DNA from: Rhizophagus sp. LPA8_4_AMF
Lineage: Eukaryota > Glomeromycota > Glomeromycetes > Glomerales > Glomeraceae
Assembly (NCBI GenBank): GCA_021464525.1
Contig: JADRCO010000563.1
Coordinates: 1-30,836, forward strand
Direction of reading: 5' to 3'
Length of the DNA stretch: 30,836 nt
The translations under genes were made by a program, and so were the position numbers. The stretch's first letter is position 1, and each line of letters opens with the position of its first letter. Shown piece after piece: positions 10,921 through 20,800 of the stretch. The notes beneath the pieces were generated by a model, which did not search any database, was not told where the DNA came from, and saw nothing but the letters and a program-made list of their open reading frames with translations.

Positions 10921-11523
10921 TTAAAATGAAGTATCAAAATGGTTACTGAAAAATTGTTGTGGGTAGGCAATTCCATTTATGTCTTGACTATCAGACATGA
11001 CACTATCGAAGTAACTTTGATCATCAATCATTAAAACTGCTTGCGTCGTGTTGCTTTCAACGTTTCCATAAAGAGAACTTGCATTCTCGTTAGAATCCGG
11101 TCTTTCATGAATGTGGAGGTAAAAAGGGAGAATCTGCTGTTGCAAACTTAATTTGAGGTTGAATTTTTGATCAGAAGTTAAAACATATTTGCGTTTCAAG
11201 TCATCTATATCAAAATCCCTTCCGTAAATTTCTTTATTCAATATATCGACGATCAAAGAATGCGACAATAATTTACATGTAATATAATAACTTGCGTTTG
11301 AAAACACGTAATCGTAATCATCTTCCCAGGAAACAAGATTTTCTTGTATAATCATTTTACAAGTCACGTGATAAAAGTTGGTATCATTCGGGGGTTGATG
11401 AAATATTGATTGGCAGTTTTGTATGGGTTGAAGTGCCGTCGCTTGAGTTAATCCTTGGTTTGCTGAAGCATTCATATTCATATTTCTTTGAAAAATTTTG
11501 GAATCTTCAGAATTTAAACGCAA
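10921..11523 (-). CDS. Second exon, unknown two-domain family, locus 1
   Basis: This minus-strand frame carries one copy of an unrecognised domain of about 100 residues. Landmarks are 'IFHQPPNDTNFYHVTCKMI', 'WEDDYDYVF', 'YYITCKLLSHSLI', 'NKEIYGRDFDIDDLKRKY' and 'DQKFNLKLSL'. A 65-residue tail rich in Asn, Ser and Asp follows, which the other copies lack. The frame begins without ATG after an acceptor-like TTACCAG at about 11536. By comparison with locus 2 it is the second exon of the gene whose first exon is 12110-11650. Splicing those two gives a frame clash: exon 1 ends in phase 2, which leads to a stop soon after 'SHVA'. Either one base has been lost or gained near 11520, or this exon is used alone from the ATG at 11481 (186 residues). 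Function unknown; no membrane or signal segment seen. Confidence 0.6.
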   Translation of the reverse strand: MRLNSEDSKIFQRNMNMNASANQGLTQATALQPIQNCQSIFHQPPNDTNFYHVTCKMIIQENLVSWEDDYDYVFSNASYYITCKLLSHSLIVDILNKEIYGRDFDIDDLKRKYVLTSDQKFNLKLSLQQQILPFYLHIHERPDSNENASSLYGNVESNTTQAVLMIDDQSYFDSVMSDSQDINGIAYPQQFFSNHFDTSF

Positions 11524-11649
11524 CGTGGGATTCCCTGGTAACGCAGCAGGTAATTAATAGTATATAATGAGTTTATTTTTTTATTTCTTTTCATTTCAAT
11601 TTTATTTTTTGAGCGTACAATTCATTTTTTTTATGGAAAGAATACAAAC

Positions 11650-12110
11650 CTTTTTAAAATCCTATCTTGTACAAAAGGAAGAGATTTTTTTAAGCTTAAC
11701 TCGAGATTATATTTTTGATCCCAAGCTAATATATATTTGCGTTTCAAATCATGTACGTCAAAATCCTTGTCGTAGATTTCCTTATTCAAAATATTCACAA
11801 CTAAAGAGTGTGATAATAATTTACATGTAACACGATATATTACATTTGAACTTTGCTGATAAGTGAATTCGTAATCGTAATCATCTTCCCAGGAAACAAT
11901 ACTTTCCGAATTTTGAGTATAATCTTGTAAAATCATTTTACAAGTTATGTGGTAAAAATTTTTGTCATCCGGAGGTTGATAGAATAATCTAAACTCATTC
12001 AAAACTTGTGTTGATTGATAGTTTTGCGTAAGTTGAACATCCGTCGCTTGGTTTATTAAATGTATATTGCGCGGTGTGGTAGAAATATTATTCATGTTTA
12101 TTTGAGACAT
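11650..12110 (-). CDS. First exon, unknown two-domain family, locus 1
   Basis: The frame starts at ATG 12110 ('MSQINMNNISTTPRN') with about 40 polar residues. A domain copy follows: 'RLFYQPPDDKNFYHITCKMI', 'WEDDYDYEF', 'IYRVTCKLLSHSLVV', 'NKEIYDKDFDVHDLKRKY', 'DQKYNLELSLKKSLPFVQ'. The exon ends at 11650 with AG before GTTTGT, the same bases and phase as exon 1 of locus 2. Without splicing it would run eight codons further to a stop at 11631-11633. The probable intron is 11649 to about 11536. Two Y-x-[VI]-x-C-K words flank an acidic patch, as in all four copies in this window. I do not recognise the family and assign no function. Confidence 0.65.
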
Positions 12111-13430
12111 TACAGGCAGGACTACAGGCAGTGCTTTCTGAATTATTAAAATTGTTGAGTGTATCGTATAAAAATAGATTTATTAAGTATAAATAGGCTG
12201 TTTGACATAAAAAACCGTAAAAAACAAATGGCATTAAATCCGAAGTGAGAATAATATCATTATACAGTATGTACTGTATTGGGATTTTTTTTTTTTTTTT
12301 TTTTTTGACGGATATTTTTTTGCGCGTCTTATATTGCAATTGCTAAATGGATATTGTGATACAAAAAAATTTTTGAAAAAATTTTTTTTTTATATTTGTG
12401 TAAACCTGATGGATCCATTTTTATAGTAAAATCAATGAATTTTAAAATATGTCCCATCCCGGGCAATAAAAAATTTTTTAAGATAGCAATAATGAAATAA
12501 CAAAATGATAAGAATTACTAATCTCTACATAAATATATTTTTAAAAATATCAATTAAAAAAAATATATTTTTTTTTATAATTCATATGCTGATCGGCGCA
12601 ATGGACTTATAACTTTTTCATATATAATATACAAGTTTGCTAAAAATATCTAAATAATGGCGCATCCTCAATATTAGAAAAATTGATGAAATTGGCGGGA
12701 AAACTTTGCGATATTTTGTACGATAACTTAGACATTACGTCACAAAGCCAAATTAAACTTTGCTGCCGACGGCCGAAACTATGTTGATTTGTCAAAATTT
12801 TAATCACGTGCACGTACAAACGAATTGCGAAAAAAAATTGCGAGCGAAATTGCCAAATATATCATTTTCCCGTGAAGTGAAGAACACTATAATTTTATGA
12901 TTTAATGCGAAATACAATAACGGTATAAGCAAATAATTTGTCATATGTAAAAAAAAAATTATAGACTGAATAAGAAAAATTTTATGAAAGATATATTATT
13001 GGAAGATCCGTCGATCCGCGGGAACTCGCGATTCCCCGCTATGACCTTTTTATAACGCGGGTAACTCTGCATGTGGTTAATCAGTTGATTGAAAGTCATA
13101 ATTTAGATCTGCGGTGGGTTGGAGATTCTGGAATCACGTTTATCTACACTCGTTAAGTAAAAAAAACCGTAATTTGTTTTTAAACCGTCATATGAAATCG
13201 AATTTATTTTCATTTGAGAAATTAACCATCTCGTTTCACAGGATTTACTAATTATTGTCATGTTTCGCAAGTTTAAGTCGGAACTCGAAGTGAAAAATAA
13301 AGATTTCTGTTATGATGATGTTATATTAGTTTCTCTTATTTTACAGGCATCCTTGATAAAATTTTTGCAATATGTATGTAATATAGATCCAAAAAACAGT
13401 TTTTCTATTTTGGATATATAGTAAACATGT
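12111..13430. other. Intergenic, with T22 run and a GC-rich patch
   Basis: No supported gene. A minus-strand frame at 12088-12339 is mostly hydrophobic low-complexity sequence and includes the T22 run (12285-12306). A small GC-rich patch at about 13010-13065 contains CCGCGGGAACTCGCGATT and can form a hairpin (GCGGGAA with TTCCCCGC). It stands out from the A+T-rich surroundings but matches no RNA gene I recognise. Confidence 0.5.
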
Positions 13431-13433
13431 AGT

Positions 13434-13516
13434 GTATGGTTAACGCTGTATGGTGTGCATGGTTAGACCGGTCTAACCCTATACTACAATATCACACCAT
13501 ACAGTGTTAACCATAC
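13434..13516. mobile_element. 83-bp fold-back element with nested palindrome
   Basis: Arms GTATGGTTAACGCTGTATGG.. (13434-13457) and its inverse (13493-13516) match at 23 of 24 positions. In the centre GGTTAGACCGGTCTAACC (13461-13478) is a perfect 18-base palindrome. There is no coding capacity. The symmetry and small size fit a MITE or a cruciform-forming regulatory site. No target-site duplication is clear. Confidence 0.7.
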
Positions 13517-13517
13517 C

Positions 13518-13537
13518 TTTATACCTTTTGGTATAAA
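13518..13537. repeat. Perfect 8-bp stem hairpin
   Basis: TTTATACC, a TTTT loop and GGTATAAA form a perfect hairpin one base after the preceding fold-back element. It may be an outer part of that element. No gene ends here, so a terminator role has no support. Confidence 0.5.
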
Positions 13538-14504
13538 ATAAATATGCTTAACAAATATTGGTTTTTTATTATATTAATTATAACAAATTAATGGATTTTG
13601 AATTTCAAATAATATTATTAAGGTTTTTTTGCTATCTCATTTTCAGCAGTTGCATTAGTTGAAAGAGAGCAGAAGAAATTTATATTGATAGCAATAAACA
13701 AGTTTAATTATATTAAAATGCATGTATATGAGATAGTAAAATTTAGAGTGAATTATCTACACCGGAGTGCCATGTACTTGTGATAAAATATCCTTTTCAC
13801 ATTATTAAATATGCTAACAATTATCACACATGTTGAATATCTTCTAATCAATCGGATGTAAAGGACAGCAGTCGAAATAATATGAATATATATGGTACGT
13901 TGATGAATTTTATTAAGATGTAATAATTTATTAAAAAGAGAATTATTGATAAGATATCTCAGCTAATATGTAATGTTCTGGTGGAAATTCCTTATTATTA
14001 ATCTGGTTCATTTAAAATTTTGAATATCTCTCACGATATTTATATGAAGATATTGGTGGAGTAATTCCTTAGGAGAGAGGCGGAAAATATAATCGAATTA
14101 GTTTTTATAGGAAGATTTATGAAGGTTATAATATGGATACTAATTATTTGAATGTACAGTATACTGTACACAGTGAAATTTGATATATTCGTTCTAGCAG
14201 AATTTACTGTATGATATCGAGTATTCAGATATTGGCGAAAATTTTTGATATACCGGAACTCATATTAAACTATGTGAAATAACTAATACTAACTAATTCG
14301 TTGAGCGAAAGGCCTCAATATTTGTTTATTTATTATATTGATATACAGTTATTGAATGTAAAGTAAAACAGATATTAGGGACCTAAACTACTATAATGAT
14401 GTAATACTATATTAAAATTTCTGCTCATCCCCTTCGTGTATAAAATGAAGCGGTATAATAAACGAGACTCTATAATAGTACATTATTAGATAGGAGCTAT
14501 ATTT
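13538..14504. other. Intergenic, faint coding relic possible
   Basis: No intact gene. Near 14050-14180 one plus frame reads 'ERGGKYNRISFYRKIYEGYN' between stops, which may be a decayed coding piece but is unrecognised. GTACAGTATACTGTAC (14154-14169) is a perfect 16-base palindrome. Confidence 0.4.
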
Positions 14505-14599
14505 GGTCAACAAATCACATGCACCTTAATGATTGGAAAAAACGTGCCACTGCGTGGCACATTTTCATCCAATCATTAAGGTCCAGTGATTTGTTGACC
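14505..14599. mobile_element. 95-bp fold-back element
   Basis: The outer arms GGTCAACAAATCAC (14505-14518) and GTGATTTGTTGACC (14586-14599) pair perfectly. Inside, CCTTAATGATTGGA pairs with TCCAATCATTAAGG and GTGCCAC with GTGGCAC around a 3-base centre. Nearly the whole element is stem. It ends three bases before the left arm of the next element. It is a MITE or fold-back element with no coding capacity. Confidence 0.8.
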
Positions 14600-14602
14600 G
14601 AC

Positions 14603-15422
14603 ACCATCAAAAAAAGCTCGGGCATGTGATTTTTGAGCATGTGATTTTGTTACATGCGGCGCAGTTGTGGCAACCTGATCTATTTAAATATTTATCGCGT
14701 ATTATTTAAGCTATTATTTAAGCTAATAAAAAGTTCTTATTTTCTTTACAATGGTTATAAATCTTTTAAAGCAAAACTTTCAGAAAATATGAAACCTGTA
14801 TAAATAAACCCATATCTTGGAAATCGCCAAGTATAAAGCAATAATATCAGTTCAACAAGCAAAATTGCAACTGATATTTTGACAGCCTAATTACCTTCTC
14901 TTCTAGAAGAACAAAAACTAGTCAATATTATAAAGTAGTAAGAAAGTCATTTGTCCTATTAATAAATTAGTTGATGTTGAACATTATCAAATAAGCGAAC
15001 CATGCCATTAACATACATGGAAGGGGCATACATTATTTACAATAATCTAGTTTAAATTAATGAATTTTAATAAACTGAAATTGAATAAATTTTATTGTTA
15101 AATTAATATTTAATAAAATAATTACTCTAATTTGTTAATTTAAAAGAATTTGTTTTACAATTGTAAATTAACAATTATCTTTGGAGTGGAGTATCTTAGG
15201 GTCAGGGTAATGAAAGTTAGTTTAGACCGAAATACTTATCCTTGGAGATAATGTCAACGTTGGAGTATCTTAGGGTTAGGTAAGGAAAGTTAGTTTAGGC
15301 TGAAGCTTTTACCTTTGGAGTTAATGTTGACCTTAGAGTTAAGTAAGGAAGTTCTTCCATAGCCACACTACTTAGCCACAATCAAATCACATGAATCACA
15401 TGCCCGAGCTTTTTTTGATGGT
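14603..15422. mobile_element. 820-bp non-autonomous TIR element
   Basis: The termini 14603-14631 and 15394-15422 are perfect 29-bp inverted repeats starting ACCATCAAAAAAAGCTCGGG. Similarity continues inward as CATGTGATTT and GTTGTGGC after a small indel. The interior is A+T-rich without a transposase frame, so the element is non-autonomous. Short direct repeats occur near both ends (CATGTGATTT twice at 14623-14647; GGAGTATCTTAGGG copies near the right end). No target-site duplication is visible next to the arms. Confidence 0.75.
15180..15350. repeat. Diverged direct repeats inside the TIR element
   Basis: Two clear copies share TTGGAG, GGAGTATCTTAGGGT, a GG(T)AA stretch and GAAAGTTAGTTTAG (starting near 15181 and 15241). 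A shorter third copy starts near 15311 (CTTTGGAGTTAATGTTGACC). They form a subterminal repeat array of roughly 65-70 bp periodicity. Confidence 0.6.
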
Positions 15423-15896
15423 TATGCTGGGGGAGTTACCGATATAGCTACTTCCCTATCCAATAAATAATTAGTATACTACAAAGAATTGAGAAAGGTC
15501 AAATGTGAAATTCACAGGCCATTATGTAAATATTGTATGATGTCCATACGACCCAATAAGTTAGGTCGCAATCTGGTTGAGGGAAATTATTATACGGATT
15601 AAAATATTCGAAAGAGCTGTTAGATCGGTATCTTACTTGGTGTCATGTAGAATGGATTGTCTCTACGAATTTTCTGAATTGATTTTTTGCTATGCTTCTT
15701 TACCGTTTCAAAACTTTGAAACGATCGTTTCTTTTTTCCCAAATCCAAAGTGTAGAGGCCCAAACAAAAGTTATAAAGAGAGAAAGTAATAGATGTTGAA
15801 TCTCATAGACAAGAAAATGTCATGAAATAGGGGAGATTTCGAATGAAAGAGTAAGCTAGCTGATAGCCAAATATAGAGATTATATAGATAGAAAAC
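15423..15896. other. Intergenic, one unsupported frame
   Basis: A 70-codon plus frame (15577-15789) starts at TTG, not ATG, and has no recognised motif. Nothing else stands out. Confidence 0.4.
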
Positions 15897-16194
15897 CTGT
15901 ACGGTACGGTTGATCAAATTTTCAAAAATTCCAAAATTTTGTACCGTACCATACTTTGTCCTATATACTGTATACTAATATACATTATAGAGCCAGTACA
16001 GTAAATGATAAAAAGTTTTTTTCTCTTTTTTTTCATGTGATGTCCAAATAACTATTATATTAAATGGTCCAAATATTAAATGGACATTGGTGTACAATAA
16101 CAGTTCATTTAGCATATTGATTATTTATATATAATAGTATAGGACAAGTACGGTACTACGGAATTTTTAGAATTTTCGGAAATTTGATGTACAG
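15897..16194. mobile_element. Inverted-repeat element, about 300 bp
   Basis: The left arm (about 15897-15967) and right arm (about 16133-16194) are inverted copies. Shared words are CTGTAC, ATCAAATTT, AAAATTC, GTACCGTAC and TTGTCCTATA. The left arm carries an extra GGTACGGTTG that makes an inner hairpin with GTACCGTACC. The interior has no reading frame. It is a decayed MITE or TIR element. Confidence 0.6.
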
Positions 16195-18253
16195 ATTTGC
16201 AAATTCGTACTTGTGATAACTGATGAGTACTGCCATATTGAGCAGCGTTTGTTTCTATTAGATTGTTGCAGCATAAGCAAATAAATTTTGAAGGATTAGT
16301 ACATATATAGTATATATTTTTTATACACGATTAGAAAAATTTTTGTGAAGAACATCTATAGTCTTTAACATGCATGTTATATTTTTGATTTTTGTGACTA
16401 GTGAATAATATTCAGTAAAAATCACGTATCGAATGTAAAAATATAATATTATGCATTAAAAATTTTGTTCTGTTATAGTAAATATGATATAATAAATAAT
16501 GCTGTATATCATAACTAACAAATAACCAGGCTCACCTTCATTGCCAGCAATAGTTTTCGTCAAGTTCTGAAGGATATAACGGACCTACAATAACAAACTT
16601 TAGAAAGGATCAATGTCGTTCTAATAGTTGCTATAAAAGGTAGCTGAGAAAGTAAAAATGTCATTTATACTAATTACTAATATGTCTACCTCGAGCCATT
16701 ACAGTGCACAAAAGCTAGGTTCTAACGTTAAATCAAACTCAGAGATAGAGTTTGCAACCAGCCTTTCGTTTGTGAGTATGAGCACTCAACGATATTTATT
16801 TCAGGCAGTTCAGTTTTGAAAGATTTTAACGTATTAAATATTAATATCAAACGTTTTTCTAATTTTTAAAAATAATTTTTTCAATTAAGATCGATATTAC
16901 ACAAATCAAGAGTTTGACGTAACCAAAGGAATCAATCACGTATTGACTCACTCATTGAGCGGGAGGACATCCGGAAATTTTATGTCATCGCGCATAAACA
17001 TAGATATTCCGGAGCGAAACAATACACTAATTAAAAAATACATTAGTTTATCTTGATCACATGAGATTAATTTTATTTAGTTTGACATCAATTTGTTGAT
17101 TATCGAGATTTTACTAATACAGTATATTCCATTATATATCGAAACTATTTTAATATACATGATTTGACTCTAGAAAAAAGTTCGTTATATCAAATTTTCC
17201 GTGTATTTAGAGATATGCTGTAGTCAAGGAAACTTATAGAAAAATAGTTCTGGAAGGAATTACATAGTGTTGGCCCGACTCTAGAAATCACGTAATCCAA
17301 ATTCTTTGGTTCAAACTTTTTTTTGCAGCATTTTATGTGTTTCAGCTAATACAGACCATTATTCACATTACACATATCACATATAATTTTATTATTATTC
17401 TTTTTTACATATGATCAGTAGACTATATCTGTAAAAATTCTATATGAAACGCTACAGAATGGTTGACAAAAAATACCGTCAAATATTAATAATTATTACT
17501 GATCAATTTTATAATATAAGACTGATGGTAACATAGAATAAAAATGAACCATTAATGTTAATTATTTATATCACATTTTTTTTTTATTTGTTGTAACTCG
17601 ATAATTAATCTATTTTCCAGAAAACAAACCAATGCAAATTATGCAGCCAATGATCACAATCGTACTAAAAATACAAATGAAAAGGAGTATGCTTATCCCT
17701 AAATATTAAAATATATATTCTACTTCAGTTCCTTTTCAAATGTGATTCAATTTTAGTAAAATTTTTATAAATTTTGTCGATCGAAGACAAATTCAAATTA
17801 TCACAAAATAACATGAAATAATGATAAATTATTTTTTTTTCGATACACTTAATATTATACAGTGCATGAAATATTAAAAAATTTCATAACAGAAACAGCA
17901 ACCAATCTATAAATATGCTGAAGTATGATTAAGTAATAATGACAAAGGGATATACTGTAAATAAAAGATGTGACGACCTTAAATTGGCTGCGGTCAAAAA
18001 AAAAAAAATTTTTTTTTTATTATTATAAAATTTTTACAGTGGATTTCAACATTTATTATAACTTTTAATTAAATTTCAATATTTACCAAAATTTATTTCC
18101 TAATTTTACCCTCTATCAGTTCTTCTTTGTATATAATAAAAAATTTTAATAAAAAAAAAAAAATTTTTTTTTTCGTTATGCGTATGCGTATGACAATCGG
18201 AAAACAAAAAACAAAAAAAAAAAAATCCCTTTTCAAATGATTTTAAACTATTG
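16195..18253. other. Intergenic, A+T-rich, one short ORF
   Basis: The only frame worth noting starts at ATG 16658 and ends at TGA 16817-16819 (53 residues, Ser-rich, second in-frame ATG at 16682). It has no recognised domain and may be chance. Otherwise there are long A/T runs, including A11 followed by T10 near 18000, and no RNA gene. Confidence 0.45.
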
Positions 18254-18262
18254 TATATAAAG
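18254..18262 (+). promoter_or_regulatory. TATA-like box upstream of locus 2
   Basis: TATATAAAG lies 223 bases before the ATG at 18485 on the coding strand. Transcription would start near 18285-18295, leaving a pyrimidine-rich leader. The inference rests on motif and position only. Confidence 0.35.
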
Positions 18263-18484
18263 ACCGTCGAAAGAAGCATACTTATTTCCTTACCTCCAAT
18301 TTTAATATAATCTTTTTTCCTTAACGCGAGAAATATTTAAAAAATAAGTTTTTTCGTATTTTTTCTTTAAACATCTTTGGAGGTCTCACTTATTAATAAT
18401 TCTTTACATTTCACTTTTAAAATATTGTACATTTATTACATAGAATTCATTTCACGTTTAGCTATTTAATCGTTTCAAAGAAAC

Positions 18485-19380
18485 ATGAGTATTATTCCAT
18501 CACAAAATTTTGATGAGTTTGGATTGTTTTATCAGCCACCAAATGATAATAATTTTTATCATATCATTTGTAAAATGTTTTTACAACTTCAAAATTCAGA
18601 AATTATTTTTTCATTGGAAAATGATTATGATTATGAATTCTTTTACCAGAATTCAAATGCGAATTATCACGTTACATGCAAATCATTATCACATCCTTTG
18701 ATCATAAATATATTAAACAAGGAAATTTATGGAATAGATTTTGATGTAAATGAATTGAAACGTAAATATACATTGACTTTGGATCAAAAATTAAATCTCG
18801 AATTAAATTTGAAGAATTTCCTTCCTTTCGTTCAAGAGCAAATTTTAAAAAGGTTTGTGTCCTTTTATAATTAAAATTTTTATATTAAAAAATGTAAAAG
18901 AAATTTTAATGTTTATTATACACTTGGAAATCATCGTCAATTCATTATTACAGCACCTCCCACGTTGCAGAAGCTCCCACAAATTCTCAAGGAAATATGA
19001 TTGTTAATACTTCAATCTCAACCAAAGCGTCAGTAATTCAGTCTGTACAATACTATAAATCATCACTATTTAATGAACTTGGATTATTTTATCAACCATC
19101 AAATGATGATATCATTTATCATGTGAATTGCAAACCAATCGTGCACGACATTCAAGTTTACGATGATGTTTACGATTACGAGTTCTTTCACCTTGCAAGG
19201 TATCATGTTACATGTAAATCATTGATGCATTCTTCGATTATTAACATATTAAATAAGGAAATTTATGGAAGAGATTATGATGCAAATGACTTAAAACGCG
19301 AATGTAGTATTACTCTATATCAAAAGTTTAATCTAGAACTAAATTTGAAAAAGGACTTTCTTTCTTCTATACAATTCTGA
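18485..19380 (+). CDS. Unknown two-domain protein, locus 2 (two exons)
   Basis: The two exons are 18485-18852 and 18954-19380. The 101-base intron begins GTTTGT and ends TTACAG, in phase 2 (AG|C gives Ser). The joined frame is 264 residues. Each exon encodes one copy of the same unrecognised domain. Exon 1 has 'LFYQPPNDNNFYHIICKM', 'ENDYDYEF', 'NYHVTCKSLSHPLII', 'NKEIYGIDFDVNELKRKY'. Exon 2 has 'LFYQPSNDDIIYHVNCKPI', 'DDVYDYEF', 'RYHVTCKSLMHSSII', 'NKEIYGRDYDANDLKRE'. Start choice: the ATG at 18485 is the first in frame and directly precedes the domain. There is no signal peptide or membrane segment. Locus 1 on the other strand has the same layout and the same splice phase at the end of exon 1, so the two-domain gene predates the locus duplication. 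Function unknown. Confidence 0.75.
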
Positions 19381-20495
19381 TGTCTATTCATGAAATTGTT
19401 GAAAGGAATATGAACTATTTTAATTATTACTGGGTAATTCCATTTCGGTAATACCAAAATTTGTGTTAGATGAAAAGTGGGGAATTTATTAAATAAATCT
19501 TAGTATTTATACTTAGTTATTAAGAATTTGAACCTGTATGAGTTTTTTTTATTAAATAACAATTTTACGTTGTGTATTTTAAATTGAATTTAAAATTTAT
19601 AGGCAATTAGTATTTTTTTCAAGTTTCAATCATTAGTTTCTTAATAAATTAAAATTTTTAAGATATGTTATAAAGAAGTTGTATTACCTCGAACACTTTC
19701 GCAAATGTATTTTATTTTATGAAAAAGAATTAATAAATATGCTTATTTGAATTGTATATATATATATGTGTATATATATTTCTTATGATCTCAATCTCCA
19801 ATTTCCATGTAAGTTGTTTGGATAATAATAACTAAAAAAAAATATCGTATTTTATTAGTACAATCATAATTTAATCGCTACTTAAACTATACGAATCAAT
19901 GTTTATACTTCTAAGGTTAAACTCTATTATCCGTCGATTTTATATTTATTCGACAGAGATCTGTTTGAGAAATAGGGTTCAGCGCGCGACTTCTCTTGCT
20001 GATGATAATTCAAACCCAGATATGATGGATTTAATATGGGACATAGTCAGTTGTGATATGATGATATGTGGCGCAGCTGCATCACAATGATGTGTGAGAG
20101 TGAATGACAGAGAAAACTCAGGAAATTACTAGTGCAACTTCATATCTGTGAATGAATTCATATCAAGGATAGCCCTTTCATATTTGGGAATGTACAATAA
20201 TTTCTTGCACTCATCTCTTTCATATTTGAGAATGTGCAACTTTATAATAATAGTATCAGGATTATGACCGGTCAATTGTATGAAATCAAAAAACTCTCTC
20301 TCCATATTTAAGATCATGAAACTTCTCTTGCATTATCTTATTCGATTTGGAATTTTGGAATTTTGGAATAATATTTTTACTAGGATTATATAATCCGGCA
20401 AATCTTCAACTTTGGTTAGTCATGTAAAACAAGCTTTCGTATTGGGAATATGTGTAAAAATATGAAACTTTCTCCTGCATCTCTCTTTTCATATT
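19381..20495. other. Intergenic, one weak ORF
   Basis: The 3' flank of locus 2 leads into A+T-rich DNA. A 63-residue plus frame (19899-20090, ATG start) ends 'DIVSCDMMICGAAASQ'. Its second half, 'RATSLADDNSNPDMMDLIWD', looks less random than its surroundings and may be a coding relic, but I do not recognise it. From about 20150 the word TTCATATTTGGGAATGT recurs in diverged form, foreshadowing the tandem repeat that follows. Confidence 0.4.
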
Positions 20496-20614
20496 AGGAA
20501 TATATGAAAGGATGAAACTTTTCCTTTATCTATCTAGGAATATATGAAAAGATTAAACTTTTCCATTATCTATCTAGAAATATATGAAACATGAAATTTC
20601 TCCTGCATTTTATC
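20496..20614. repeat. 40-bp tandem repeat, about three units
   Basis: The units start at 20496, 20536 and 20576 with AGGAATATATGAAA or AGAAATATATGAAA. They continue through GAT(G/T)AAACTTTTCC and TTATCTATCT. The first two are nearly identical; the third has small indels. Older diverged copies appear to extend left to about 20130. Confidence 0.7.
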
Positions 20615-20647
20615 CCTTTATATTAACATATTGGTAAATGTGCGTAA

Positions 20648-20800
20648 CGCAAAATATTTTGGGTAAAAGATGTGTCGGCCAAAGCTAATTTTAAGATCAC
20701 GGGACAATCGATTACTGCGCTTCTTTTTCTCCAAGTAAAAAAAGAGAAGTATTATAATACATCAAGAAGGATTTCAGCGTCTAAAACTATCAAGCCATAA
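20648..20800 (+). pseudogene. Possible coding relic
   Basis: A 50-codon frame without ATG reads 'WVKDVSAKANFKITGQSIT' and 'ALLFLQVKKEKYYNTSRR'. Its residue use is more protein-like and richer in G+C than the surroundings. No family is recognised and no start or partner exon is seen, so it may be a decayed fragment or chance. Confidence 0.2.

Noticed and set aside
11567-11830. 87-codon plus-strand frame
   Set aside because: It is antisense to exon 1 and the intron of the unknown-domain gene and is Phe-rich low-complexity sequence.
12088-12339. 83-codon minus-strand frame before locus 1
   Set aside because: It includes the T22 run as poly-Lys and has no conserved counterpart upstream of locus 2.
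13518-13537. Transcription terminator hairpin
   Set aside because: No gene ends nearby and the hairpin adjoins a fold-back element; eukaryotic genes would not use this signal.
18510-18701. 63-codon plus frame inside exon 1 of locus 2
   Set aside because: It is another frame of the conserved exon and has no independent support.
20496-20614. CRISPR-like array
   Set aside because: The repeats are directly adjacent without unique spacers, they decay, and the genome is eukaryotic.
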